Source: Alphaproteobacteria bacterium
GTDB taxonomy: Bacteria > Myxococcota_A > UBA796 > GCA-2862545
Direction of reading: 5' to 3'
Assembly (NCBI GenBank): GCA_020632885.1
Contig: JACKEQ010000033.1
Location: 1-64,000, forward strand
DNA length: 64,000 nt
In this document: piece by piece, positions 43,159 to 52,291 of the stretch
Position numbering within the stretch: position 1 is the first letter of the stretch
Layout of the letters: each line of letters begins with the position of its first letter
Notes under the pieces: generated by a model
What the model saw: only the letters and a program-made list of their open reading frames with translations
What the model was told of the DNA's origin: nothing
Databases searched by the model: none
Program-made: the position numbers and the translations under genes

Positions 43159-46074
43159 ATGACTGAGCGGGGCGCAGCGGCCACCCAGACTCCCAGCACG
43201 ACGGGCACCGGACCGGTGCCGCGCTACGAGGACGAGGACGCCGAGTCGCTGGGCGAGAAGCTCGCAGACCTCTATGCCCGCCGCGCCAGCGACCCCCGGG
43301 CGAAGGTCGACGACGTCATCGAAGAGACCCGGCGCAAGCTGCGCCGCGGGCCTCGCCTCCGCGCCGGCGAGTTCCTCAAGGACGGCCAGTACCGCCTGAT
43401 CGAGCGGGTGGGCGACAGCGCGGGCGACGCCACCTGGCAGGCCTGGGACCGTGCGGGCGAGCGCCTCGTCGTCATCAAGGAGATGGTCGGGCCCTGGGTC
43501 GCCAAGCGCATGCGGGTGGGCACCTTCCTCGAGGCCGCGCGCACGCTGCAGGGGCTCGAGCACGCCGGCCTCGCGCCGATCCACGACGCCACGCAGAGCC
43601 GGGACGGCTTCGTGTACCTCGCCACCGACTGGTACACGGGCGGGCGTCTGGACGCCTTCGACGGCGACGCGATCGACCTGCTGCAGGCGATCGTGGAGGT
43701 CGGGAACGCCCTGCAGGTCGCCCACGAAGCGGGCCTGGTGCACGCGCGGGTGCGCCCGGACTCCGTGTTCTTCGACCAGAGCGGCGGCGCGCGCATCACG
43801 GACTTCGACCTCGCCGGTGAGCACGTCCACGGCGACAGCGGCAGTGTGTTCGTCGCACCCGAGATGGTGGAGCGGGGCGCCCAGGCCACGGCCGCGTCGG
43901 ACGTGTACGCGCTCGCGATGTGCGCGCTCTACGCGCTGAACGGCAACCGTCTCCCCTACACGGTCGTGCGTGGGCCCGAGCGGTTCATCGACGGTCTGAC
44001 GATCCCGGACTCCGTGAAGGCCGTCCTGAAGCGGGCGGTGGACTGGGACCTCGACAACCGGTACGCGTCCGTCGCGTCCATGATCGAGGACCTGCTCACG
44101 GACGCCGACGTCCTGTCGGACCTCGCCCAGCGGGCCCTCGACAAGCGCCGGCACGTCATCGCCAGCGAGCACTTCACGGCGCTGTGGGCCCTCCGTCCCG
44201 GTGAGAGCGTCCGGATCAAGCACGTCCTCGGGCAGATCTACCTGCAGATGCAGACGTGGGAGGAGGCCTACCAGTGCCTGTCCTCCGCGCTGGAGGAGAC
44301 CACGCGTCCCTCGCCGCTCTACCCGGACCTCCGCGAGTACGCGCAGGGCACCGGTGACTGGAAGCGCGTGGCGGACCTCCTCTGGAACCAGGCGCGCAAC
44401 CGGCCGCCCGTGGCCCGCGCGTCCATGCGCGCCGAGCTCGCCAGGATCACCGAGCACCACCTGGACGACCCCCGCGGGGCGTCGGAGGTGTGGACCCTGG
44501 TCGTGCAGGACCACCGCACGGTCGAGGCGGGCGCGGAGGCGCTCGGGGCCCTGAAGCGGCTCGCGGAGCAACGCGGAGACTGGGCGTCCTTCGTGGAGCA
44601 CGGCCAGGAGCTGCTCCCGTACCTCCAGCCCGAGCACCGTCCGGACGTGCAGTACGCGATCGGTCGCGCGTTCATCAACGAGCTGGCCGACGAGGACCAG
44701 GGGCTCGTCTGGATCGACCGTGCCGAGGCCGGTGGCGTGAAGCCCCTCGACATGGCCCAGCCGCTCCAGGACATCCGCGCGCGCCGGAGCCAGTGGCGGC
44801 GTCTCATCGGGCTCATGCGGCTCGAGGCGGAGAACGAGCCCAAGGTGCACGCGGCGTCCCGGGTGCTCCTGCGCGCGGCCACCATCGCCCGGTCGGTTCA
44901 CCTGGAGGCCGAGGCCGAGGCCATCTACGAGGACCTGCTGGAGCGGGCCCCGCAGCACTACCCGGCCCTCCGGGAGCTCGCGCGCATGCGGCATCGGAGC
45001 GGGCGAAAGGCCATGGCGATGGAGGCCTACGCCGCGCTCACCAGCACGTACGAGGGGAAGTCCGAGGAGCCCGAGGCCAGCGAGCGGTCCGCGGATCACA
45101 CGGCCTATGCGCGGCTCCTCGTGGAGGCCGGAGACGTCGAGGCCGCCCTCGGGAACCTGGAGGCCGCCCTCCGTCTCCAGGGCGACAACATCGAGGCCCT
45201 GCGGCTCGTCGGCCCGCTCTACATGGACACCGGCCGTATGGAGGAGGGCGCACAGGCCCTCGAGCAGCTCTACACCCTGTTCAAGGCCGTGCACACGGAG
45301 GGGCCGCGCCTCGATGCCGCCCTGCAGCGCGCGGACGCCGCGTGGTACCGGGGGCGTCTCGCGGTCGGGATGCGCTGGTACAACTCGGTGCTCTCGACCG
45401 TCTCCGACCACGACCGTGCCTGGTGGGGCCTGGCGCGCATCGCCATCGCCGCGCGGGGCGGGCATCCCGGCACCGACCGCGCGCCCTGGTTGTCCGCCAC
45501 CCCGGCGGCCTACACGGCCCACGAGGTGCTCGCCCGCCTGTTCATGGGCCTGTTCGGCAACGAGGCGCTCAACGCGTGGCTCGCCCACCATCCCCTCGGT
45601 GACGGGGCGTCGAAGGCCGGCGACACCACCGCCCGTGCGGCCTGTGCCGTGGTCGACGTGCTGGACCGCTACGCGTTCGTGGGTCCCGAGCTGTTCGAGC
45701 GCCTCCGTGAGGGCTTCCCCGGCTGGGTGCAGCGGATCGACGCCGTGGAGGGGCTCTTCGACGGCAGCACCGAGTCGTTCGACATCGCCGATGCGTACGC
45801 GTGGTCGCGGCCCGCCATCACCAAGGACTTCGACCCCACGATCGACCGCACGTTCGTGCCCCCGAAGGAGGGCCTGTACGGCCGTCTCCTGGTCGAGCTC
45901 GGCAGCGACGACGTCTGGGACGTGCTCTTCGGGGGCGCCCAGCCCGAGCCGGTGTTCGTGGAGGCGCCCGCGCCCGCGCCCACCACGGCGCCGCGCAACA
46001 CCTCGCGACGGTGGACTTCCTCCGCGAGGGCAGCGTCGACTTCAGCCTGCCGGTCACGCAGACGGTCGCGGTGA
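43159..46074 (+). CDS. Pseudokinase-TPR protein
   Basis: A 971-residue frame. Residues about 75-315 have the Ser/Thr kinase fold, but key residues are gone: the HRDxKxxN loop reads HARVRPDS (195-202), DFG reads DFD (215-217) and the glycine loop is GDSAGD. The VAIK-type lysine (K107) and APE (233-235) remain. It probably cannot transfer phosphate. Residues about 320-860 are TPR-like helical repeats. After about codon 944 the sequence turns into shadow-like Arg/Ser; the FHA frame at 46011 may be its true continuation. No membrane segment. Confidence 0.85.
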   Translation: MTERGAAATQTPSTTGTGPVPRYEDEDAESLGEKLADLYARRASDPRAKVDDVIEETRRKLRRGPRLRAGEFLKDGQYRLIERVGDSAGDATWQAWDRAGERLVVIKEMVGPWVAKRMRVGTFLEAARTLQGLEHAGLAPIHDATQSRDGFVYLATDWYTGGRLDAFDGDAIDLLQAIVEVGNALQVAHEAGLVHARVRPDSVFFDQSGGARITDFDLAGEHVHGDSGSVFVAPEMVERGAQATAASDVYALAMCALYALNGNRLPYTVVRGPERFIDGLTIPDSVKAVLKRAVDWDLDNRYASVASMIEDLLTDADVLSDLAQRALDKRRHVIASEHFTALWALRPGESVRIKHVLGQIYLQMQTWEEAYQCLSSALEETTRPSPLYPDLREYAQGTGDWKRVADLLWNQARNRPPVARASMRAELARITEHHLDDPRGASEVWTLVVQDHRTVEAGAEALGALKRLAEQRGDWASFVEHGQELLPYLQPEHRPDVQYAIGRAFINELADEDQGLVWIDRAEAGGVKPLDMAQPLQDIRARRSQWRRLIGLMRLEAENEPKVHAASRVLLRAATIARSVHLEAEAEAIYEDLLERAPQHYPALRELARMRHRSGRKAMAMEAYAALTSTYEGKSEEPEASERSADHTAYARLLVEAGDVEAALGNLEAALRLQGDNIEALRLVGPLYMDTGRMEEGAQALEQLYTLFKAVHTEGPRLDAALQRADAAWYRGRLAVGMRWYNSVLSTVSDHDRAWWGLARIAIAARGGHPGTDRAPWLSATPAAYTAHEVLARLFMGLFGNEALNAWLAHHPLGDGASKAGDTTARAACAVVDVLDRYAFVGPELFERLREGFPGWVQRIDAVEGLFDGSTESFDIADAYAWSRPAITKDFDPTIDRTFVPPKEGLYGRLLVELGSDDVWDVLFGGAQPEPVFVEAPAPAPTTAPRNTSRRWTSSARAASTSACRSRRRSR

Positions 46075-47624
46075 TCGGCAGCGACCCCGCGTGCGACTGG
46101 CTGGAGCCGGACATCGCCGAGCGGCACCTCCGGGTGCGCCGGGTGGGTCCGGCCGTCTACCTCGAGCCGATCGGCGGTGAGGTGCTGGTGGACGGCGAGC
46201 CGGTGCCCGGCTGGCGCCTGATGGGCGGTGAGAGCGTGCGCCTCGACGGCTCGAGCTGGACGGTCGTCTGCCGTACCGAGGACGACGCCCGCCTCCACGA
46301 CGAGCACGAGCCGGAGGCGGAGGAGCAGGTCGCGGGCTTCGAGGAGGACGACAGCGAGGTCACGCAGGTGAACCTGCCGCGCTTCACGCCCGAGGAGCTG
46401 GAGGCGGCCCTCAGCGCCGACCGGCAGTCCACCGAGCCCGCGGAGCCCCTCGCCGAGGACGGCGGGCTGGAGGCCCTGGAGGCCCCGGACGATGCCCCTG
46501 CAGACGACGAGGAGCTCGAGGCTCCCGAGGCGAGCGAGCCGCCGGAGCTCAGCGAGGCCTTCGAGCCCGAGCGTGACGTGCTCGAGGCCGAGGCGCCCGT
46601 CTACGCGGGTGATTCCGACGTGGATTACGACGACGACGACGAGGATGGCCTGCTCGACGAAGGCACCCCGGTGCCCGAGCGTCTCGCGCCACTCGATCTC
46701 GGCGATGACGACGACGACGAGCTGCAGGCCATCGTCGCCCACGACGACGACATCCCCGAGCCCGTGGCCCTCGATGTGGATCGCATCCCGGCCTTCGCCG
46801 ACGCCCCGGAGGTCGATCTCGGGGATGCGCTCGACGACGAGGACGACGACTGGGACGACCCCGAGGTGCTGTCGCGCCACGAGGCCCTCGACGAGCACCC
46901 GCCGCCGTGGGTCCAGGAGGACGTCTCCGACGCCCCCACGCACAACCCGGACGGTCAGGGCTTCGGGTTCGACGACGAGGCCACGGTCGCCATCCTCCCG
47001 TCGCCGCCGCGGCCCACGCTCTACACGGACGAGGGCGACGACGACCCGCTGTTCGACGTCGGCGACATCGTGGAGAGGGTGCCGGGCGCCGACGACGAGG
47101 ACGCCCCCGCCCCGCGGATCGGTGCCTTCGTGGACCCGCCCGAGCGCAGGTCCGGCGAGGACAGCCTGGGCCCCGCGGGCGACGCTCCCACGCCGCAGTG
47201 GCTCGCGGCCGGTGACATCGAGCCCGACCTCGTGGAGACCCGGATCGCGCCGCCCATGACGGCACAGACCCTCACGCCGCCCGATCCCGAGCCGCCTCCC
47301 GCACCGCGTTCGTCCTCGTCGCCGCGCGTGAAGGGCGGGATGCTCGAGGTCATGAGCGGCCCCGCGCGGGGCACCATCGTCGCCGTGGACGGGGTGCTGG
47401 CCCTCGGGCGCAACGCCGGCTGCGAGGTGCACCTCCCGGCCGACCCCATGCTCTCGGACGTCCACTGTCGCTTCGTGGCCTCCGAGGCGGGCTACCTCAT
47501 CATGGACGCAGGGTCTGACCGCGGCACGATGGTGGACGGCTCCCGGGTCTCCGAGGCCACGCTGAAGGGCGGGGAGACCATCATGGTCGGCAGCACCGTG
47601 CTCCGGTTCGTCGTGCGTGGCTGA
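46011..47624 (+). CDS. FHA-domain protein, possible C-terminal part of the pseudokinase gene
   Basis: About 537 residues. An FHA-like domain lies at the N-terminus (VIGSDPACDWLEPDIAERHL). A very acidic, Asp/Glu-rich linker of about 300 residues follows. A canonical FHA domain ends the protein (LALGRNAGCEVHLPADPMLS, then DVHCRF and GSDRGTMVDGSRV). FHA domains bind phosphothreonine. The GTG at 46011 has no Shine-Dalgarno and overlaps the preceding frame by 64 nt. A one-base loss at about 45990-46012 would fuse both into one protein of about 1480 residues. Either reading places a phospho-reader with a dead kinase. Confidence 0.75.
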   Translation: MDFLREGSVDFSLPVTQTVAVIGSDPACDWLEPDIAERHLRVRRVGPAVYLEPIGGEVLVDGEPVPGWRLMGGESVRLDGSSWTVVCRTEDDARLHDEHEPEAEEQVAGFEEDDSEVTQVNLPRFTPEELEAALSADRQSTEPAEPLAEDGGLEALEAPDDAPADDEELEAPEASEPPELSEAFEPERDVLEAEAPVYAGDSDVDYDDDDEDGLLDEGTPVPERLAPLDLGDDDDDELQAIVAHDDDIPEPVALDVDRIPAFADAPEVDLGDALDDEDDDWDDPEVLSRHEALDEHPPPWVQEDVSDAPTHNPDGQGFGFDDEATVAILPSPPRPTLYTDEGDDDPLFDVGDIVERVPGADDEDAPAPRIGAFVDPPERRSGEDSLGPAGDAPTPQWLAAGDIEPDLVETRIAPPMTAQTLTPPDPEPPPAPRSSSSPRVKGGMLEVMSGPARGTIVAVDGVLALGRNAGCEVHLPADPMLSDVHCRFVASEAGYLIMDAGSDRGTMVDGSRVSEATLKGGETIMVGSTVLRFVVRG

Positions 47625-48678
47625 TCCGCGCTGGAGCACGCTCGGGCCGTTCCTCTGGCTCCGGTTCCGCGCGCTCGGCGTGCCCGAGCCGGTGGTGGCG
47701 GTCGATCGCTTCCTGCGCGAGGAGCCCTCCGACGACGCGTCGTCCGTGCTCCTCTCGAGCACCCGCTACGCCCTGGCCAACGGCCGGAAGCCCGACCCCA
47801 GCGCGCTCGGGGCCTTCTGCTGCAACGCCGCCGAGCTGGCGGTCGTCCGGGCGGTCCAGGGCGAGTCGCGCCTGCCCATCGTGCTCTCGGTGCTCGACGG
47901 GCTCGGCGCGGACGAGATCTCCACGCTCACCGGCGTCTCACCCACCACGGTCCGCATGGCCGTGGGGTCCCTCGACGGCCCCCTCTCGGACGCCGCGAAG
48001 CCCCTCCCCGAGGGCAGCCAGCCCGGCGACCACCCCACCACGCTCGACATGCTCGGGTTCGCCGCTGAGCAGCTGCCCGCGCTCCGTACCGAGCAGATCG
48101 AGCAGCACGTGGCGAGCTGCTCGTTCTGCCTCCAGCGCCTCGAGGCCTGGTCGGACGCCTCCGACGCCTTCAGCGGGCTCGCGCTGCCTCCACCCCCGCC
48201 GCCTCCGCCCGATCGGCGTCCGTTCATCGTGTTCTTCGGGCTCGTGGTGGTCGGGGTGTGCCTGGTCGTCGGGGGCCTCGGTGTGGCCATGCTCACGAGC
48301 CGCCAGCAGGCCGCCGAGTCCGCTGCGTTCCAGCTCCAGCCCGCTTCGGTCTCGCTGGTGCTGGGCGGCAAGGAGGTACGTTCGCTCGGGGCGGCGTCGC
48401 CAGGGGATCTGGTCACCGTGCGCTTCGACCCGCGCAATGCGCCGTTCGCGGGCCTGGCCGTCCGTGAGGCAGGTGAGGTGCGGGTGCTCCTGATGGGCGA
48501 GGTGGCCGCGGGCGAGGGCCGCGTGGAGCCCGCCGTGGAGCTGATCTACGACCCCACGCGCCACGAGACCGCCTACGTCGTGCTCTCCGGGCGTGAGCTG
48601 CGCGAGCACGACGTGCGCACGGCTGCGGACGGCCACCCGGCGGCCGACGTCTCGGTGGCCGTCGTCCCGCTGAGGTGA
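47617..48678 (+). CDS. Membrane protein with sigma-region-4-like HTH and zinc anti-sigma-like motif
   Basis: A 353-residue protein starting GTG 47617, overlapping the FHA gene. Residues about 75-125 read LPIVLSVLDGLGADEISTLT then GVSPTTVRMAVGSL, the pattern of sigma-70 region 4. Residues about 165-180 contain HVASCSFCLQRL, the H-x3-C-x2-C motif of ZAS anti-sigma factors. A polyproline stretch, one membrane helix (FIVFFGLVVVGVCLVVGG) and a periplasmic beta domain follow. A sigma-like reader and anti-sigma-like latch in one chain is unusual. Function is inferred from motifs only. Confidence 0.75.
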   Translation: MADPRWSTLGPFLWLRFRALGVPEPVVAVDRFLREEPSDDASSVLLSSTRYALANGRKPDPSALGAFCCNAAELAVVRAVQGESRLPIVLSVLDGLGADEISTLTGVSPTTVRMAVGSLDGPLSDAAKPLPEGSQPGDHPTTLDMLGFAAEQLPALRTEQIEQHVASCSFCLQRLEAWSDASDAFSGLALPPPPPPPPDRRPFIVFFGLVVVGVCLVVGGLGVAMLTSRQQAAESAAFQLQPASVSLVLGGKEVRSLGAASPGDLVTVRFDPRNAPFAGLAVREAGEVRVLLMGEVAAGEGRVEPAVELIYDPTRHETAYVVLSGRELREHDVRTAADGHPAADVSVAVVPLR

Positions 48679-48681
48679 CCC

Positions 48682-50445
48682 CTGCCGGTCGCAGTCCTCT
48701 GGCACCTCCACCAACCCGAGTACCGCGACCCCGTCACGGGGGTCCCGGTGATGCCGTGGACCCGCCTGCACGGGCTGCGCGGGTACCTCGACCTGCTCAC
48801 CACGAGCGTCGAGCACGAGGTCCCCTGGACCGTGAACATCGTGCCCGGCCTCTGGGACCAGCTCGAGCACTACGCGAACGGCGGCACGGACGAGCACCTC
48901 GAGCTCACCCGCGTCCCAGCGGACGCCCTCGATGCAGCCCAGGTGGCCATCGTGCGGCGGACGTTCCCCTGCGGTCATCCCCGGATGCGGTCCACCCCGC
49001 GCTACCGGGCCCTCGAGGCGCGCATCGAGGCGGGTGAGCCGCTCTCCGTCCCCGAGCTGCGGGACCTCCAGGTGTTGAGCACGCTGGTGTGGTGCGGTGC
49101 GGTGGCCCGTCGCGATCCGGCCATCTCGGCGCTGCTCGCCAAGGGAGAGGGGTTCACGGAGGCCGACAAGCAGGCGCTCCTCGAGGTGCAGGGGCGCGTG
49201 CTGGCCGGCTACCCCGACCTCCTCGCGGCGTTCGCGGGCGCCGAGGGGCCTGCGCTGTCGACCACGCCGCTGCACCATCCCATACTGCCGCTCCTCATCG
49301 ACCTCGGCTTCGCGGCCCGGTCCGTGCACACCCCGCCGCCCACCGAGCTCGCGCTGCCCGCCCATGCCCGCCTGCAGCTCGAGCGAGGCCGTGCCCGCAT
49401 GGAGGGGGCCAGCGGTCGGACGATCCGCGGGTGCTGGCCGTCGGAGGGGGCCGTCTGCCCCGAGCTCGTCCCGATGCTCGCCGAGGTGGGGTTCCGCTGG
49501 GTCGCCACCGACGAGGGGGTGCTCGCCCGGTCCGAGCGCGAAGGGGCGGGCGAAGGGGGCTGGGACCTGGGACACGGCGTCGTCGGGTTCTTCCGCGACC
49601 GCGCGCTCTCGGACCGGGTGGGGTTCGACTATGCGCGGCACCCGGCGGAGGACGCCGTGGAGGACTTCTTCGAGCGCGCCGCGTCCGACGGGGTGAAGGT
49701 GGTCGCGCTCGACGGCGAGAATCCCTGGGAGGCCTTCCCGGACGCAGGAGAGGCGTTCCTGGCGGGCCTCGTGGAGGGTCTGCGCTCCGAGGGCATCACG
49801 CTGGACGCGGCGGCCGAGCGGCCCGTCGTGGGGCGGGTCGACCGTCTCCACACCGGGAGCTGGATCGGAGCGAACCTCGAGATCTGGGCGGGCCACGCGG
49901 AGGACCATCGGGCCTGGGCGCTGCTCACGGACACCGTGGAGGCTGTGGGTGACGCGCCCGGCGCGGTGGAGCCCCTCCTGGCGGCCGAGGGGTCGGACTG
50001 GTTCTGGTGGTACGGGCCCGAGTTCTCCACGCCGTTCGCCGACACGTTCGACGCGGCCTTCCGCCATCTCCTCCAGGCGGCCTGGCGCGCCGCCGGGCTC
50101 ACGCCGCCGGCAGAGCTGGACGTGCCCATCCACAGCGCGTGCCCGTCCCTCGTGCTCCCGGCGCGGGCGCTGGACCCCCGGCTCGGCGAGCCCGGCTGGC
50201 TCGGAGCGGGCCACTGGCGGCCGCGCGAGGGGTCCATGGCCCACGGTGACGCGGGTGTGGTGGAGCTCGGCTGGGATCTCGAGGGGGTGTTCTGGGTGCG
50301 GGGTCCCGAGGGGTTGGAGGTGCTCGTGGACGGCGCGCCCGTGCGGCTCACTCCGGAGGGGACGGCGGTGGGTCGGTGTGCGGAGGCGACCCTTCAGGCG
50401 CGGGGGGAGCGGGCTCGGGTGCAGCGGGTGGACTGGGTGGTGTGA
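48682..50445 (+). CDS. Glycoside hydrolase family 57
   Basis: The protein is about 587 residues. It begins PVAVLWHLHQPEYRDP, the GH57 opening. Catalytic-region blocks are GCWPSEGAVCPEL, WVATDEGVLA and VVALDGENPWEAFP, which hold the nucleophile Glu and acid Asp of the family. GH57 enzymes act on alpha-glucans (amylase, branching, glucanotransferase). In frame with the previous gene's stop, the first usable codon is CTG 48682. Alternatively GTG 48675 (a 4-nt overlap) is the start and one C is missing from ACCCCTG. Converges with the next gene with a 98-nt overlap. Confidence 0.85.
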   Translation: MPVAVLWHLHQPEYRDPVTGVPVMPWTRLHGLRGYLDLLTTSVEHEVPWTVNIVPGLWDQLEHYANGGTDEHLELTRVPADALDAAQVAIVRRTFPCGHPRMRSTPRYRALEARIEAGEPLSVPELRDLQVLSTLVWCGAVARRDPAISALLAKGEGFTEADKQALLEVQGRVLAGYPDLLAAFAGAEGPALSTTPLHHPILPLLIDLGFAARSVHTPPPTELALPAHARLQLERGRARMEGASGRTIRGCWPSEGAVCPELVPMLAEVGFRWVATDEGVLARSEREGAGEGGWDLGHGVVGFFRDRALSDRVGFDYARHPAEDAVEDFFERAASDGVKVVALDGENPWEAFPDAGEAFLAGLVEGLRSEGITLDAAAERPVVGRVDRLHTGSWIGANLEIWAGHAEDHRAWALLTDTVEAVGDAPGAVEPLLAAEGSDWFWWYGPEFSTPFADTFDAAFRHLLQAAWRAAGLTPPAELDVPIHSACPSLVLPARALDPRLGEPGWLGAGHWRPREGSMAHGDAGVVELGWDLEGVFWVRGPEGLEVLVDGAPVRLTPEGTAVGRCAEATLQARGERARVQRVDWVV

Positions 50446-52291
50446 GGGCGTCGCGGAAGCCCTGCCACACGCTGTCCTCCACCCAGGGGCTGTTCACGTA
50501 GAGGCGGTCGGTGCGCACGTCGCCTTCGACGGTCGACAGGGCGCAGAGGTCGTCCCGGTGCACGTGCGCGGGCGTGGGGGTGTCGGGGTGCACCCAGACG
50601 CGCTCGCCGACCCAGGTGGTCCCGAAGAGCACGCGGGGATCGGGCGGGGTGTCGCTCGGGGTGATCACGACCTCGAGCGCACCTCCGAGCTGCGAGAGGC
50701 CCGCGGAGCTCACGGTGGTGGCCCCGGGACCGCCGAACATCTCGGCCAGCACGCGGGAACGCTGGTCCTTGGGCTGGGCGGCGAGCTCGAGGCGGGCGAG
50801 CAGCGCCGCGGGACCCTCGAGCCGCACACGTCGCTGGCCGTCGGCGTCGGTGACCTCGGCGCGACCCTCCACGAGCGGCGGACCGACCTCCCCGGCCGGC
50901 GAGAGCATGGCGGTGCCCTGGAGGTGCGGGCGCACCTCGAAGGCCGCGCAGAGCGTGCAGCCGGGGTCCACGAAGCGCACGCCGCGAGCGGGCTGGGAGG
51001 GGTCTGCGGCGAGGACCAGCACGGCCTCCGTGTAGCCCGCGGGAGTCGAGGCGCTGGCGGTGCGGGGGGACCCGGGGTGCACGAGCCCCCAGGTGGCCAT
51101 CCCGCCGAGCTGGCCGAGCTGCAGCGAGAGGATCAGGGCGGCCTCGGTGGTCGTGAGCGCGCCGGCGTTGCGGGCCTTGACGAGTCGACGCGGGAACAGC
51201 GGGTCCAGCGGCAGGTCGCCCACACCGGCCCTGAGGTGGAGGGTGGTGCGCAGCTCGTCGAGGGCCGCACCGTCCGGAACGCTCCCGCGCACGTGCACGG
51301 GCACGGCAGGCTCGGGCAGGGCGGCACGCCGGAACCGTTGGTCGAGGGCGCGCACGAGACCGGGCCGGTCCGGCGTGAGCGGGTGCAGGCCCACCGACGC
51401 CAGCCACCAGTACGCGTCGTCCTCCCAGCGGACCCGGGCATCGTCCATCTGCACCGTGTGCTCCGCGACGCGGGCACCCGGCAGCGTGGCGCGGACGCCG
51501 TGGGTGGGGGCGTCGGGCCGGGTGAACCGCACGGTGTGGCTGCCCGGTCCGTCCACCAGGAGCCGCACCGAGCCGTCGTAGACCTCGTGCTCGCCTTCCA
51601 CGGTGAGGTCCTCGGCGGCGAGGGGCACGGGGACCACGAGGGCCGCGGGGCCGTCGGCGGTGTGCTCGAGGGTCCACACCGTCTCGAACCGCGAACCGCC
51701 GCCCGGGTACAAGGCGCGCTGAGGCTCTCCCTTCACCACGATGCGCTGGGTGAGGCGCGCGGTGGAGGGGACCGCTGGGAGCTCCCGGGCGACGGGCGGC
51801 TCCACGGGGCTCGGATGCGGCACGGCGACGGGCGAGACGGTGGAGGCGTCGGCGACCCACACGTCCGCACGCTCGGACCCGCCCCAGACGAAGGGAACCG
51901 TGCTCGTGAGGCTCGAGTACCGACCGCGGTTGGCCGCCGGGTCCCAGATGTAGCTCGAGGCCGGCAGCTCGCGGACGAGCCGCACGTGCACCGTGTCACC
52001 GGCGAGGGCATCGGGGGTGTGCAGCCGGATCCGCCCGCTCCCGTCGGCCTCCCGCGGCATGACCTCCATCCGTTCGTCGTCGACGCGGCGCCGTCCGCCG
52101 TCCGAGAGGCGCACCCGGGCCTGGAGGGAGACCACCGAGGCACCGGGCGGGACGACCACGTCCACCCACGGGCAGCGCGACTCCGCGATGGCCTCGTACG
52201 TGCCGGACTCGCGCCATCCGGCCTGCTCCGCCTCCAGCTCCACCTCTGCGAGGGCCAGGAAGCAGGTGGCCGGCATGGCGAGCGGGGTCAC
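50348..52291 (-). CDS. DUF3857-like protein with degenerate transglutaminase domain
   Basis: A 647-residue protein beginning at GTG 52291 (4-nt overlap with the HEAT gene). The N-terminal part (YEAIAESRCPWVDVVVPPGA) resembles DUF3857. A transglutaminase-like core follows, but where active proteins have a cysteine (G-x-C-x-D) this reads NAGALTTTEAALILSLQL, so the nucleophile is absent. RFVDPGCTLC fits the later DxT-type strand. The C-terminus is a Pro-rich tail overlapping the GH57 gene. No signal peptide is evident. Probably structural or binding; family call by pattern. Confidence 0.65.
   Translation of the reverse strand: MTPLAMPATCFLALAEVELEAEQAGWRESGTYEAIAESRCPWVDVVVPPGASVVSLQARVRLSDGGRRRVDDERMEVMPREADGSGRIRLHTPDALAGDTVHVRLVRELPASSYIWDPAANRGRYSSLTSTVPFVWGGSERADVWVADASTVSPVAVPHPSPVEPPVARELPAVPSTARLTQRIVVKGEPQRALYPGGGSRFETVWTLEHTADGPAALVVPVPLAAEDLTVEGEHEVYDGSVRLLVDGPGSHTVRFTRPDAPTHGVRATLPGARVAEHTVQMDDARVRWEDDAYWWLASVGLHPLTPDRPGLVRALDQRFRRAALPEPAVPVHVRGSVPDGAALDELRTTLHLRAGVGDLPLDPLFPRRLVKARNAGALTTTEAALILSLQLGQLGGMATWGLVHPGSPRTASASTPAGYTEAVLVLAADPSQPARGVRFVDPGCTLCAAFEVRPHLQGTAMLSPAGEVGPPLVEGRAEVTDADGQRRVRLEGPAALLARLELAAQPKDQRSRVLAEMFGGPGATTVSSAGLSQLGGALEVVITPSDTPPDPRVLFGTTWVGERVWVHPDTPTPAHVHRDDLCALSTVEGDVRTDRLYVNSPWVEDSVWQGFRDALTPPSPPAAPEPAPPAPEGSPPHTDPPPSPPE

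Noticed and set aside
42967..45591. An 874-codon minus-strand open frame
   Set aside because: Antisense to the pseudokinase-TPR gene and composed of Val/Glu/Arg/His-rich shadow sequence.
46600..46880. GAC/GAG-rich repeats as a microsatellite or CRISPR-like array
   Set aside because: They encode the acidic linker of the FHA protein and have no regular spacer structure. No CRISPR array is visible anywhere in the window.
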